From Methylovulum sp. (lineage in GTDB: Bacteria; Pseudomonadota; Gammaproteobacteria; Methylococcales; Methylomonadaceae): a stretch of DNA of 24,453 nucleotides. Location of the stretch: assembly GCA_028713595.1 (NCBI GenBank), contig JAQTNZ010000002.1, forward strand, positions 1 to 24,453, given 5' to 3'. Positions 14,913 through 22,445 of this stretch are shown here, in pieces (within the stretch, counting starts at the first letter, position 1; each line of letters opens with the position of its first letter). The notes under the pieces were generated by a model that worked only from the letters and a program-made list of their open reading frames with translations, searched no databases and was not told the origin of the DNA. The translations under genes were made by a program, and so were the position numbers.

Positions 14913-15168
14913 TACCGTCATCGACATTACTGCCGCAACGCGGGGTTTAGAGCTGCGCATGGGCAACACTTGGTTTGAACAAGGCGATCTATGGCAAGCG
15001 GTGGATGTGTTTTTAAGGATCATTGAGGCCTATCCTGATAGCGAAGAAAGCCAAACTTCCCAATCCAGGCTCATGGCCATTTCCAGAAGTTACGAACAGG
15101 AAGGCTTGTTAAGGCTATCGCTAAGTGTGCTGGAGCGGCTTGAGCAATCGATGGCGGCAAGTAGCTAG
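14905..15168 (+). CDS. Small TPR-like protein of the gvp cluster
   Basis: GGAGG (14891-14895) lies 9 bases before ATG 14905, which sets the start even though the frame is open to 14872. The 87 residues read as helical hairpins of tetratricopeptide type: GNTWFEQGDLWQAVDVFLRI, IEAYPDSEES, and SRSYEQEGLLRLSLSVLERL. TPR units bind peptides or partner proteins, so it may be an adaptor for vesicle assembly or for the chaperone-like ATPases. I cannot assign a gvp letter with confidence; in the Serratia order it lies about where gvpX would be. Confidence 0.8.
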   Translation: MTNTVIDITAATRGLELRMGNTWFEQGDLWQAVDVFLRIIEAYPDSEESQTSQSRLMAISRSYEQEGLLRLSLSVLERLEQSMAASS

Positions 15169-15310
15169 CGACAGCAAAAGATTAACCCACTCAACCAAAC
15201 GGGTACGCTCCGCGTGGGAACGATGAGATCGTGGATTTCAGGCCTTTAGGCCGACTACTGTTAAGGATTTGCACCATGAGCGATAACAAAAGATTAACCC
15301 ACTCCACCAA
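15167..15310 (+). repeat. Direct repeat copying the 5' end of the GvpJ-type gene
   Basis: The 32 bases at 15167-15198 match 15279-15310 at 29 positions; the second copy is codons 2-12 of the GvpJ-type gene. The first copy starts just after the TPR gene's last sense codon. Between them lie a stretch containing GCTCCGCGTGGGAACGATGA (15208-15227), like dispersed repeats in some methanotroph genomes (from memory), and a degraded copy of the last codons of gvpK. The arrangement points to a past duplication or rearrangement. Confidence 0.6.
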
Positions 15311-15635
15311 TTCGACCACCGTAGCCGACTTATTGGAGCGGTTGCTGGACAAAGGCATCGTCATCAGCGGTGACATCCGCATCAGGCTGGTCGAAGTGGA
15401 ATTGTTGACACTGGAAATCCGCCTGCTGATCTGTTCCGTCGATAAGGCATTGGAAATGGGTTTGGATTGGTGGAGCGGCAATCCGGCATTTGATTCCAGG
15501 GCCAGGGGGGCGGCGGCATTGCCACCAGCGGATATGGAAGAGCGTCTGCGGCGTTTGGAAAGCCGTTTGGAAACGGAAACGGAAACGGTACAGCCAGTTG
15601 CCAAAGAAACCCACTCCGAAGACATCCACAATTAA
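15276..15635 (+). CDS. gvpJ: GvpJ-type GvpA-family protein (third GvpA paralogue)
   Basis: The 119 residues begin with a polar N-terminus and then VADLLERLLDKGIVISGDIR, IRLVEVELLTLEIRLLICS, and VDKALEMGLDWW. The IRLL-(I/S)SVDKA-EMG-WW ending of the core is the mark of cyanobacterial-type GvpJ, a minor protein placed at vesicle tips or nuclei. A variable tail with a short coiled coil (MEERLRRLESRLE) follows. AAGGA lies 8 bases before ATG 15276. A GTG at 15231 in the same frame would add 15 residues that resemble the end of GvpK, and is rejected as a start. Confidence 0.93.
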   Translation: MSDNKRLTHSTNSTTVADLLERLLDKGIVISGDIRIRLVEVELLTLEIRLLICSVDKALEMGLDWWSGNPAFDSRARGAAALPPADMEERLRRLESRLETETETVQPVAKETHSEDIHN

Positions 15636-15651
15636 CAACCGAATTTCCTAT

Positions 15652-16236
15652 ATGCGCGCCCTCATTTATTTTCCTATTATCCACGACCATAAAGACATGG
15701 GGACGCTGGGCGACGCGGCCAAGCAATCGCGGACTGAAGAACAGGCCCGCAAACAAGAAGAGGCGGTCGGTCATTTTTGGACGGCGATTGCGGCGGCGAT
15801 TGACAACTTGGGGCTAGATTATGCCCGTTTGAAGCTCTATCAGGATGGCCTGCCCGTTTGCGGCAAAGAAAATGAAATAGCCGCCGAGGTCGCCTTGGCC
15901 GGCAGCCAAAATTACCAATTATTGCAAACCTTGCAACAGAAAGGTGCGACCCTGATGGGAACGGAATCCCCCGAACTGTTACGGCAGGAACATGCCCTCA
16001 TGGTGCAATGGCTGCAAACCGGAGGCCAGGGCAAGCAAGCCTTGGAAACTGCGCGGACGCTATTGGCCCAGCGCGATGATTACATTGCCCGGCGTATCGG
16101 CGAGACCTTACAGGAAGAAGAAATGGCTATCCTTTTTTTAGGATTAGCACATAATATCGAGGCGAAACTAACTAAGGATATTGTCCTCATACAACCTTTC
16201 GGCAAGAAACCGGGCGGTATGGGTGAGGATGCTTAG
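15652..16236 (+). CDS. Uncharacterised gvp-cluster protein (194 aa)
   Basis: The frame is open further upstream into the GvpJ-type gene, but ATG 15652, 16 bases after that gene's stop, gives a sensible protein starting MRALIYFPIIHDHKDMGTLG. It is largely alpha-helical and charged, with no membrane segment, signal peptide or catalytic motif that I recognise. A Leu/Gln-rich helical centre lies around 85-150, and the tail reads DIVLIQPFGKKPGGMGEDA. It is the last gene before the 664-bp gap. In the Serratia order gvpY lies here, but I cannot confirm homology. Soluble cytoplasmic accessory protein is the most that can be said. Confidence 0.75.
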   Translation: MRALIYFPIIHDHKDMGTLGDAAKQSRTEEQARKQEEAVGHFWTAIAAAIDNLGLDYARLKLYQDGLPVCGKENEIAAEVALAGSQNYQLLQTLQQKGATLMGTESPELLRQEHALMVQWLQTGGQGKQALETARTLLAQRDDYIARRIGETLQEEEMAILFLGLAHNIEAKLTKDIVLIQPFGKKPGGMGEDA

Positions 16237-16333
16237 TCGCCGCTTTCCCCTTAGGGTGTCTGTTTGGAAAAAACGCGGGCAAGGGGTAGGCATTGCCGTA
16301 CTAGGTAGCGCAAAAGACAGTTATTTTTGCCTT

Positions 16334-16362
16334 ATGGCTTATAAACAGCTTTCTTAAGCCAT
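16334..16362 (+). terminator. Candidate terminator hairpin after the first gvp operon
   Basis: ATGGCTTA (16334-16341) pairs perfectly with TAAGCCAT (16355-16362) over a 13-base loop, about 100 bases after the last gene of the gvpA operon. A GGGTTTTT stretch follows about 15-20 bases later, so the fit to a classical intrinsic terminator is partial. Confidence 0.4.
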
Positions 16363-16463
16363 CGCCCCCGCTATTTTGGGTTTTTAATATCATTTAAATA
16401 GCAACAATTACTAGAATTAAATCAGGTCATTAAATGTATTAAACGCTTATATTGAAGATATTA

Positions 16464-16513
16464 TAGGTACTATTCACTTTTTTTTAGGTAATAGTTAATT
16501 TTATTTGTACGGT
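16464..16513 (+). promoter_or_regulatory. TAGGTA motifs shared with the gvpA upstream region
   Basis: TTAGGTAAT (16484-16492), 9 bases, then TATTTGTACGGTT (16502-16514) parallels TTAGGTAAT, 8 bases, TATTTGTATGGTT at 7994-8023 upstream of gvpA. A second TAGGTACTATTCAC lies just before it (16464-16477). Two such similar blocks, one ahead of each half of the cluster, suggest a common regulator binding site, with GvrA the candidate. The left half of the gvpA palindrome is not conserved here. Confidence 0.45.
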
Positions 16514-16830
16514 TTTGTTGCTATTGTAGGGCGGCGGCTTTCATCACTTAGCCGCTATGGACCTGGATACAATACAGTGGGGAATTTTGATTGGATGCCT
16601 CTAGGGTTAGGGACCACTTAAAAACCAGTGGCCACCTGAATCCTTTAACATTTCATGCCTACACCTTTAAAAATACGGCTCGCTTGTTAAAATACTCTTG
16701 CACCCAAACTTAAATTGCATGACCAGGTTCAACATCACGCTTGTCAGTGTCCCTAACTTATCAGGCGGCTTTTGAAAGCGTTGCCCCCCAGCCGACCCGA
16801 TAAAACGGGTTAGTAGCGTATAGCCGATCC

Positions 16831-16836
16831 TATAAT
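16831..16836 (+). promoter_or_regulatory. Candidate -10 box for gvrA
   Basis: TATAAT is a perfect -10 hexamer about 65 bases before the gvrA ATG. The bases 16-18 upstream (GGTTAG) are a poor -35, so activation or another sigma factor would be needed. A palindrome TTAGGCCTAA lies just downstream (about 16853-16862) and could be an operator. Confidence 0.35.
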
Positions 16837-16900
16837 GCGCTGGGAGGTAAGTTTAGGCCTAACCATCAAGTACAGAGTCTTAACCTAATGGATTTATTCG

Positions 16901-18322
16901 ATGACTAAAATTGATCCTGGCTATGTTTTGATAATTGATGACAACAAAGATATTTGTGGGCTGTTATCGCTTTTGCTGGAACACGCTGGTTATGAAACCC
17001 AGCAAGGTTATGATGGCGACACGGCAATAAAATTGTTGTCACAACGGGAACCGGATGTCTTGCTGCTCGATAGCATTATTCCTGAACCTAATGGCATGGC
17101 GGTCTTAGCCAATGCCCATATCCTATACCCGCAACTCCCCGTCATCATCATCACAGGCAATGCGGGCATCCTCAGCGCGGTATGCGCCATCAAAGCGGGC
17201 GCATGGGATTATTTGCCCAAGCCCTTCGACAATAACCGTGTCTTGGAACTGGTGTACCGTGCCATGCAAACCCGCTGGGGTAAGCATGACTCAAATTGTA
17301 AGGCCAACCGTGACACCAAAACGCGCATTGCCGAAATTATGGGTAACAGCCCGGAAATCCAAACGGTCGCCAAAGACATCATCCGGGTGGCGCACACCGA
17401 TTTTTCCGTGATTATCCAAGGTGAAACGGGTACGGGCAAAGAATTGGTCGCCCGCAACATCCATTTGTCCAGCCGCCGGGCAAAGGGGGTTTTTATCCCC
17501 GTTGACTGCGGCGCCATTGCTGATTCGCTGATCGAGAACGAGTTGTTTGGCCATGAAAAAGGCTCGTACACAGGGGCCGACCAAGTGCGTGCAGGTAAAT
17601 TCGAGGCAGCTGAAGGTGGCACGCTATTTTTGGACGAAATCGCCAACATGTCGTTGTCGGCACAGGCCAAATTATTGCGGGTATTACAAGAGCGGGTCGT
17701 TTACCGTATCGGCGGCAACCGCCCCATTCCTGTCAACGTGCGGGTGTTGGCCGCCAGCAATGAGTGCCTATTGGATGCGGTGGTCAAAGGTGTCTTCCGT
17801 GAAGACTTGTATTACCGCCTGAACGAATATGTCATCCGTATCCCGCCCCTGCGCAAACGGCATGAAGACATCCTGTTCTTAGCCCATCGCTTCATGACCG
17901 AAACTTGTATCGAATTAGGCAAAGCCGCCCTTGATTTTAGCATTGCCGCCAAAGAAACCCTGCTGCGTTACCCTTGGCCGGGTAATGTGCGGGAATTACG
18001 CGCCGTGATCCGCCGTGCCGCTTTAGTGGCGGAACAGGAAGTGGGCATTGAGGATTTGGGACTGGAAATAAAAACGGCGGCAGGAACGCCATCGCCGCTG
18101 ACCCAAAAACCTTATCTGGAGGCCATACAGAATTTTTGTTTCGAAGGCGCGTCGCTCAAAGCCATCACCCAACTCAACATTGGTGAAATAGAGCGCATCA
18201 TCATTCAGGACACCCTAAAAAAAACAGGCAACAACAAGGCGGAAGCAGCGCGGCGTTTAAATATTGACTACAAGACGCTGTATTCCAAACTCAAAAAAAT
18301 CAATACAGGCGAGGTAAAATGA
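16901..18322 (+). CDS. gvrA: Sigma-54-dependent response regulator GvrA (NtrC family)
   Basis: This cytoplasmic activator probably opens the sigma-54 promoter at gvpA. The 473 residues comprise a receiver domain (acidic pair D13-D14, phospho-acceptor D57 in DVLLLDSIIPEP, KP motif in YLPKPF), an AAA+ domain and a Fis-type helix-turn-helix. The AAA+ domain has Walker A GETGTGKE at 174-181, Walker B TLFLDEIAN, and ARG-containing FREDLYYRLN. The sigma-54 contact loop, usually GAFTGA, reads GSYTGA at 221-226; the critical Thr and Gly residues are kept. The HTH is near 450-470 (NNKAEAARRLNIDYKTLYSK). The ATG at 16901 has only a weak ribosome-binding site. Its stop overlaps the gvpH start. Position and domains match GvrA of the Serratia gvp cluster. 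Confidence 0.93.
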   Translation: MTKIDPGYVLIIDDNKDICGLLSLLLEHAGYETQQGYDGDTAIKLLSQREPDVLLLDSIIPEPNGMAVLANAHILYPQLPVIIITGNAGILSAVCAIKAGAWDYLPKPFDNNRVLELVYRAMQTRWGKHDSNCKANRDTKTRIAEIMGNSPEIQTVAKDIIRVAHTDFSVIIQGETGTGKELVARNIHLSSRRAKGVFIPVDCGAIADSLIENELFGHEKGSYTGADQVRAGKFEAAEGGTLFLDEIANMSLSAQAKLLRVLQERVVYRIGGNRPIPVNVRVLAASNECLLDAVVKGVFREDLYYRLNEYVIRIPPLRKRHEDILFLAHRFMTETCIELGKAALDFSIAAKETLLRYPWPGNVRELRAVIRRAALVAEQEVGIEDLGLEIKTAAGTPSPLTQKPYLEAIQNFCFEGASLKAITQLNIGEIERIIIQDTLKKTGNNKAEAARRLNIDYKTLYSKLKKINTGEVK

Positions 18323-18834
18323 TTATGGACAAAAAAGCTAACGTGACGGGCAATGTCGAAGGTATTTTGCGCGGCTTAGGCGACCTAGTGGAGAAGCTAG
18401 GCAACTTGGCGGAAAAAGGCGAACAGATCAAGCGTAGCGGTGTCTTCGACATTGATACCCGCAGCGGTAAAGAGGCCAAAGCGGTCTACGGTTTTTCCAT
18501 GAAAATGGGCTTGAATGACAATGAAGAACCGCGAGTGGAGCCTTTTGGCAATGTCCGCCGCAATGAACAAACGGGTGAGACCACGGTGCAGGAAGTGTCC
18601 GAACCTTTGGTCGATGTCATTGAAGAAAGCGACCATGTCCTGGTGCTGGCGGAAATGCCTGGGGTCGCCGATGAGGATGTCCGTCTGGAACTGAACGGCG
18701 ATGTCCTGACGCTACACGCGGAACGGGGCAGCAAGAAATATCACAAAGAAATCGTGTTGCCGCGCCCGTTTGCCAGCGCCGCTATGACGCAATCGTGCCA
18801 TAACGGCATTTTGGAAGTCAAACTGACAGTGTGA
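18319..18834 (+). CDS. gvpH: Hsp20-family gas vesicle protein GvpH
   Basis: GvpH is a small-heat-shock-like protein of gvp clusters. The 171 residues have an N-terminal half with a predicted helix (GILRGLGDLVEKLGNLAEKG). An alpha-crystallin-type domain follows (from about 95): VDVIEESDHVLVLAEMPGVA, DEDVRLELNGDVLTLHAE, KEIVLPRPF, and the closing NGILEVKL. The usual C-terminal IxI tail that locks large Hsp20 oligomers is absent; the protein ends LTV. ATG 18319 overlaps the gvrA stop (ATGA) and follows GAGG; ATG 18325 is an alternative. It is followed after 7 bases by the Cdc48-like ATPase gene, suggesting that they work together on Gvp proteins. Confidence 0.92.
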   Translation: MIMDKKANVTGNVEGILRGLGDLVEKLGNLAEKGEQIKRSGVFDIDTRSGKEAKAVYGFSMKMGLNDNEEPRVEPFGNVRRNEQTGETTVQEVSEPLVDVIEESDHVLVLAEMPGVADEDVRLELNGDVLTLHAERGSKKYHKEIVLPRPFASAAMTQSCHNGILEVKLTV

Positions 18835-18841
18835 GGCGGTC

Positions 18842-20977
18842 ATGTCCGAAGAACTCAAACTCAAAGTCGTTGAGGCTCTGCCCAAAGATGCCGGACGTGC
18901 TTATGCGCGGTTAGACCCCGCCGATATGGCCAAACTGAATTTGGCAGTGGGAGACATTGTGCAGTTAAGCGGCAAAAAAGGTGCTGGCATCGCCAAATTG
19001 ATGCCAACCTACCCGGACATGCGCGGTAAAGGTATTGTGCAGTTGGATGGCCTGACGCGGAGCAACGCGGGTTTGAGCCTGGATGAAAAAGCCCAAATCA
19101 AGGCCATTCCCTGCAAACATGCCACCCGCATTGTCCTGAACCCGACCACCGTCACCCCCAACCCGCGTGATTTGGATTACATCGGCAGTTTGTTGGATGG
19201 CCTTCCCGTACAAAAAGGCGATTTGCTACGCGCCCATTTGTTTGGCAGCCGTTCCGCTGATTTTAAGGTTGACAGCACCACTCCCGAAGGGGCGGTGCTG
19301 ATCAACCCGACCACGGCTTTGGTGATCAACAAGGCCAGCGAAACCAAAAATGGCGCGGGTAGCCAACGCTTGTCTTATGAAGACGTGGGCGGGCTGAAAG
19401 GCCAAGTGCGGCGGATTCGGGAGATGATCGAACTGCCGTTGCGTTACCCTGAAGTCTTTGAGCGCTTGGGGATAGACGCGCCCAAAGGTGTCTTGCTCAG
19501 CGGCCCGCCGGGCTGCGGGAAGACCCTGATCGCCCGCATCATCGCCCAGGAAACCGACGCGCAATTTTTCACCATCAGCGGCCCTGAAATCGTCCATAAG
19601 TTCTACGGCGAAAGCGAAGCCCATTTACGCAAAATCTTTGAAGAAGCCGGACGTAAAGGCCCCAGCATCATTTTTTTGGATGAAATCGACTCTATCGCCC
19701 CCCGCCGTGACAAGGTGGTCGGGGATGTGGAAAAACGCATTGTCGCCCAACTGCTGGCCTTGATGGATGGACTTAAGGGTCGTGGCAAAGTGATTGTCAT
19801 CGCCGCCACTAACCTGCCCAATGCCATTGATCCGGCCTTGCGCCGCCCTGGGCGCTTTGACCGGGAAATTAGCATCCCTATTCCAGACCGCGAAGGCCGC
19901 CGCGAGATTATCGAAATCCATAGTACAGGGATGCCGCTTAACGCCGATGTCGATCTGAACTTGCTTGCCGATGTCACCCACGGTTTTGTCGGCGCCGATT
20001 TGGAGGCCTTATGCCGCGAGGCGGCAATGAGCGCATTGCGCGGCTTATTGCCGGAAATTGATTTTAGCGCGGCGGAATTGCCTTACGCGCGGTTGGCGGT
20101 ATTGACGGTGACGATGGATGATTTTCGGGCGGCTTTGTGCGAAGTGTCGCCATCGGCAATCCGTGAATTGTTTGTCGATATCCCCGATGTGCATTGGGCT
20201 GATGTCGGTGGTTTGGATGATGTGCGCCGCCGTCTGATAGAATCCGTGGAATGGCCGATCAAATACCCGGATCTTTATCGGCAAGCGGGCGTGAAGCCGC
20301 CTAAGGGGCTGTTGTTGGCAGGCCCCCCTGGCGTGGGCAAGACCCTGATTGCCAAAGCCATCGCCAATGAAAGCGGCGTTAATGTCATTTCGGTCAAAGG
20401 GCCGGCGCTGATGTCGCGTTATGTCGGTGATTCCGAACAGGGTGTGCGCGAGCTGTTCCACAAGGCGCGCCAAGCGTCGCCGTGCATTATTTTTCTGGAT
20501 GAAGTGGATTCGGTGGTGCCTGCGCGTGGCGAAGGCTCGACCGATTCGCATGTTGCCGAACGGGTGTTGAGCCAATTCCTATCGGAAATGGACGGCCTGG
20601 AAGAACTCAAAGGGGTTTTTGTCATCGGCGCGACCAATCGTGTGGATTTGATTGATCCGGCGATGCTCCGCCCAGGACGTTTTGATGAAATCATTGAACT
20701 GGGCCTTCCTGACGAAGACGCACGGCGGCAAATTTTGGCCGTGCATTTACGCAATAAGCCGGTCGCCGACAGCATTTGCGCCGAAGATTTGGCCGCCCGT
20801 TGCACCAACGCCAGCGGTGCCGAATTGGCGGCGGTCTGTAACCGTGCCGCCTTAGCGGCTTTACGCCGCGCCGTGCAACAAAACCAAGGCGGCACTGCGC
20901 CAACCCAGTTGGAAGTGCGTATAGAGCAGGCCGATTTTGATGAAGTCATTGCCGAAATGTTTGGTGACGAGGCATGA
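18842..20977 (+). CDS. gvpZ: Cdc48/VAT-like double AAA+ ATPase of the gvp cluster (GvpZ)
   Basis: The 711 residues have the full layout of archaeal VAT and eukaryotic p97: an N-domain (about 1-170, with the double-psi-barrel-like ARLDPADMAKLNLAVGDIVQ), then two AAA+ modules. D1 has Walker A GPPGCGKT at 221-228, Walker B IIFLDEIDSIAPR and the Arg-finger region RRPGRFDREI. D2 has Walker A GPPGVGKT at 494-501, Walker B IIFLDEVDSVVPAR and RPGRFDEII. All catalytic residues are present in both. Such enzymes unfold or disassemble protein complexes, so it may remodel misassembled vesicle proteins. GAGGCGG precedes the ATG. The stop overlaps the next gene by 4 bases. Full N-D1-D2 Cdc48 proteins are not common in proteobacteria. 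The name GvpZ follows the Serratia order. Confidence 0.9.
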   Translation: MSEELKLKVVEALPKDAGRAYARLDPADMAKLNLAVGDIVQLSGKKGAGIAKLMPTYPDMRGKGIVQLDGLTRSNAGLSLDEKAQIKAIPCKHATRIVLNPTTVTPNPRDLDYIGSLLDGLPVQKGDLLRAHLFGSRSADFKVDSTTPEGAVLINPTTALVINKASETKNGAGSQRLSYEDVGGLKGQVRRIREMIELPLRYPEVFERLGIDAPKGVLLSGPPGCGKTLIARIIAQETDAQFFTISGPEIVHKFYGESEAHLRKIFEEAGRKGPSIIFLDEIDSIAPRRDKVVGDVEKRIVAQLLALMDGLKGRGKVIVIAATNLPNAIDPALRRPGRFDREISIPIPDREGRREIIEIHSTGMPLNADVDLNLLADVTHGFVGADLEALCREAAMSALRGLLPEIDFSAAELPYARLAVLTVTMDDFRAALCEVSPSAIRELFVDIPDVHWADVGGLDDVRRRLIESVEWPIKYPDLYRQAGVKPPKGLLLAGPPGVGKTLIAKAIANESGVNVISVKGPALMSRYVGDSEQGVRELFHKARQASPCIIFLDEVDSVVPARGEGSTDSHVAERVLSQFLSEMDGLEELKGVFVIGATNRVDLIDPAMLRPGRFDEIIELGLPDEDARRQILAVHLRNKPVADSICAEDLAARCTNASGAELAAVCNRAALAALRRAVQQNQGGTAPTQLEVRIEQADFDEVIAEMFGDEA

Positions 20978-21762
20978 CGGTGGCCACTGGGACACCCACC
21001 ACGTTAGCCATCTACCTGTATGGCTTCACTTTGCCTGGGGCGGCCGCGCCACAGGTTTTAGGCGTGGATGACGAACATCCGCTCAGCCTATACACCCATG
21101 CGGGTTTGGACGCGCTGGTCAGTTCGGTGGCCTTGGGCGATTTTACCGGTGAGGTCGGCGAAAACAATGTGCAGGATCTCGCTTGGCTTACCCCCCGCGC
21201 TTGTCGGCACGCGCTGGCCATCGAAAAACTGATGGCGCAAGGCCCGGTTTATCCTGTGCCTTTCGGCACGCTCTTTTCCAATGCCGACGCATTGGCGCAA
21301 GAAATGGCTCGCCGTTGTGCCGAGGTCTTGGCCGTTTTGCAGTATATAACGGGTTGCCAAGAATGGGCACTGGAAGCCCTGCTCGACCGCAAACAGGCCG
21401 TTGAGGCCTTATTGGCCGAAGGTTTGCACAGCGGCCGCTTTTGCTTGCCCGAATCAGCGGGCCGCCGGCATTTGGAAGAGCAGAAATTACGCCGCACCTT
21501 AATGGCTGATTTGGATGGCTGGCAGGCCTATTGCTTGGACTTGCTACAAAACGACTTACAGCCGCTGATGCGTGATTTCCGCTCCCGGCGGTTGCTGGAC
21601 GACCAGGTGTTGCATTGGGCCTATTTGCTGCCCGAGGGGAAAGTCGCCGCCTTTTTGCAACAAGTCGAGGATATTAGCCGCCGCTATGAAAGCTACGGCT
21701 TTAGTTTTCGGGTGACAGGGCCTTGGGCGGCCTACAGTTTTTGCCAAGGGACACACCCATGA
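20974..21762 (+). CDS. Gas vesicle protein GvpF/GvpL family (second copy)
   Basis: The 262 residues begin after a short leader with LAIYLYGFTL, the typical first strand. They then carry LALEKL-like and VYPVPFGTLFSNADALAQEM, equivalent to the LPMRFGV segment, and end with the family motif RVTGPWAAYSFCQG. The middle is helical and rich in Arg/Glu/Leu. It is joined to genes on both sides by ATGA overlaps (20974-20977 and 21759-21762), so all three should be translated together. Sequence divergence from the first copy suggests a distinct role; it corresponds to gvpF2 in the Serratia order. Confidence 0.93.
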   Translation: MTVATGTPTTLAIYLYGFTLPGAAAPQVLGVDDEHPLSLYTHAGLDALVSSVALGDFTGEVGENNVQDLAWLTPRACRHALAIEKLMAQGPVYPVPFGTLFSNADALAQEMARRCAEVLAVLQYITGCQEWALEALLDRKQAVEALLAEGLHSGRFCLPESAGRRHLEEQKLRRTLMADLDGWQAYCLDLLQNDLQPLMRDFRSRRLLDDQVLHWAYLLPEGKVAAFLQQVEDISRRYESYGFSFRVTGPWAAYSFCQGTHP

Positions 21763-22445
21763 GCGTCATGCTATACGGCATTGTCGCCGCAGAGGCGCGG
21801 CTAGTGCTCGGGTCGGAACTGCACGGGGTCAAAGCCGCAGGCCTGACGGCCATCGTCAGCACCGTGGCAGCGGAAATCAGCCGGGAAGCCGCCGCCGTGT
21901 TGGCTTATGGTGAACAGGTGCAGCATATCCACCAACAGACCACCCTGATCCCTACGCGTTATGGCAATGTGTTGGCGGACGGACCGGCAGTGGCGGCGCA
22001 TTTGCACGCCCATGAAGTACGTTATCGGGCCCAATTGGCCGAGTTGGAAAATTGTGAGGAAATGGGCATCCGGCTGGTGCTGGACACAATGGCTGACGAA
22101 AGCGCAGGGGCGGTCAGCACCAGACACATGAGCGGCCATGATTATTTGCTGGCGCGAAAACGTGCCTATAGCATCCCGGAACCGGCCCGACAACACGCTG
22201 ATTTACTGAATACGGCCTTGGCGGGACTCTATCGGCAACACCGCGCCGAACTCAGCCTGTTTAACGGGCAACGCACTTACCTGTTGAGCTATCTCGTGCC
22301 ACGCACTGGGTTGGCGCTATTTTGCCAACGCCTGGATGTTTTTAGCGCAGGCCTGACAGGCAACAACGCCTCCATCAGCGGGCCATGGCCCCTTTATAAT
22401 TTCGCCAACTGGCTGGCTCCCCATGATACCGGACAATCCCTTTAA
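21759..22445 (+). CDS. Gas vesicle protein GvpF/GvpL family (third copy)
   Basis: The 228-residue protein starts at ATG 21759, overlapping the previous stop; the longer open frame upstream is inside the previous gene. It has the N-terminal strand MSVMLYGIVAAEARL, the central QTTLIPTRYGNVLAD segment that parallels LPMRFGV, and the C-terminal SISGPWPLYNFANW motif. It is the shortest of the three paralogues. The stop lies 23 bases inside the next gene, so gvrB translation is probably coupled to it. It corresponds to gvpF3 in the Serratia order. Confidence 0.93.
   Translation: MSVMLYGIVAAEARLVLGSELHGVKAAGLTAIVSTVAAEISREAAAVLAYGEQVQHIHQQTTLIPTRYGNVLADGPAVAAHLHAHEVRYRAQLAELENCEEMGIRLVLDTMADESAGAVSTRHMSGHDYLLARKRAYSIPEPARQHADLLNTALAGLYRQHRAELSLFNGQRTYLLSYLVPRTGLALFCQRLDVFSAGLTGNNASISGPWPLYNFANWLAPHDTGQSL

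Larger units (their letters stand above)
16237..16900 (+). other. 664-bp gap before gvrA: no gene, several signals
   Basis: No convincing reading frame is present; the middle part is AT-rich. It contains a hairpin (16334-16362), TAGGTA motifs shared with the gvpA control region (16464-16513), further short stems (GCGGCT/AGCCGC near 16535-16553; CCACT/AGTGG near 16614-16631), and a TATAAT box at 16831-16836. A strong Shine-Dalgarno-like GGGAGG (16842-16847) has no start codon within range. I found no sigma-54 GG-N10-GC match with good flanks here, so gvrA may have a sigma-70 promoter. Confidence 0.6.

Noticed and set aside
15231..15275. Longer GvpJ-type protein from GTG 15231
   Set aside because: The added codons are a degraded copy of the gvpK end; ATG 15276 has a proper AAGGA signal and a normal family N-terminus.
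15490..15651. Longer form of the 194-residue protein starting inside gvpJ
   Set aside because: It would read 146 bases of gvpJ in another frame; the low-complexity translation is not protein-like.
16842..16847. Strong GGGAGG ribosome-binding-like site upstream of gvrA
   Set aside because: No ATG, GTG or TTG follows at 5-12 bases with an open frame; gvrA starts more than 50 bases later.
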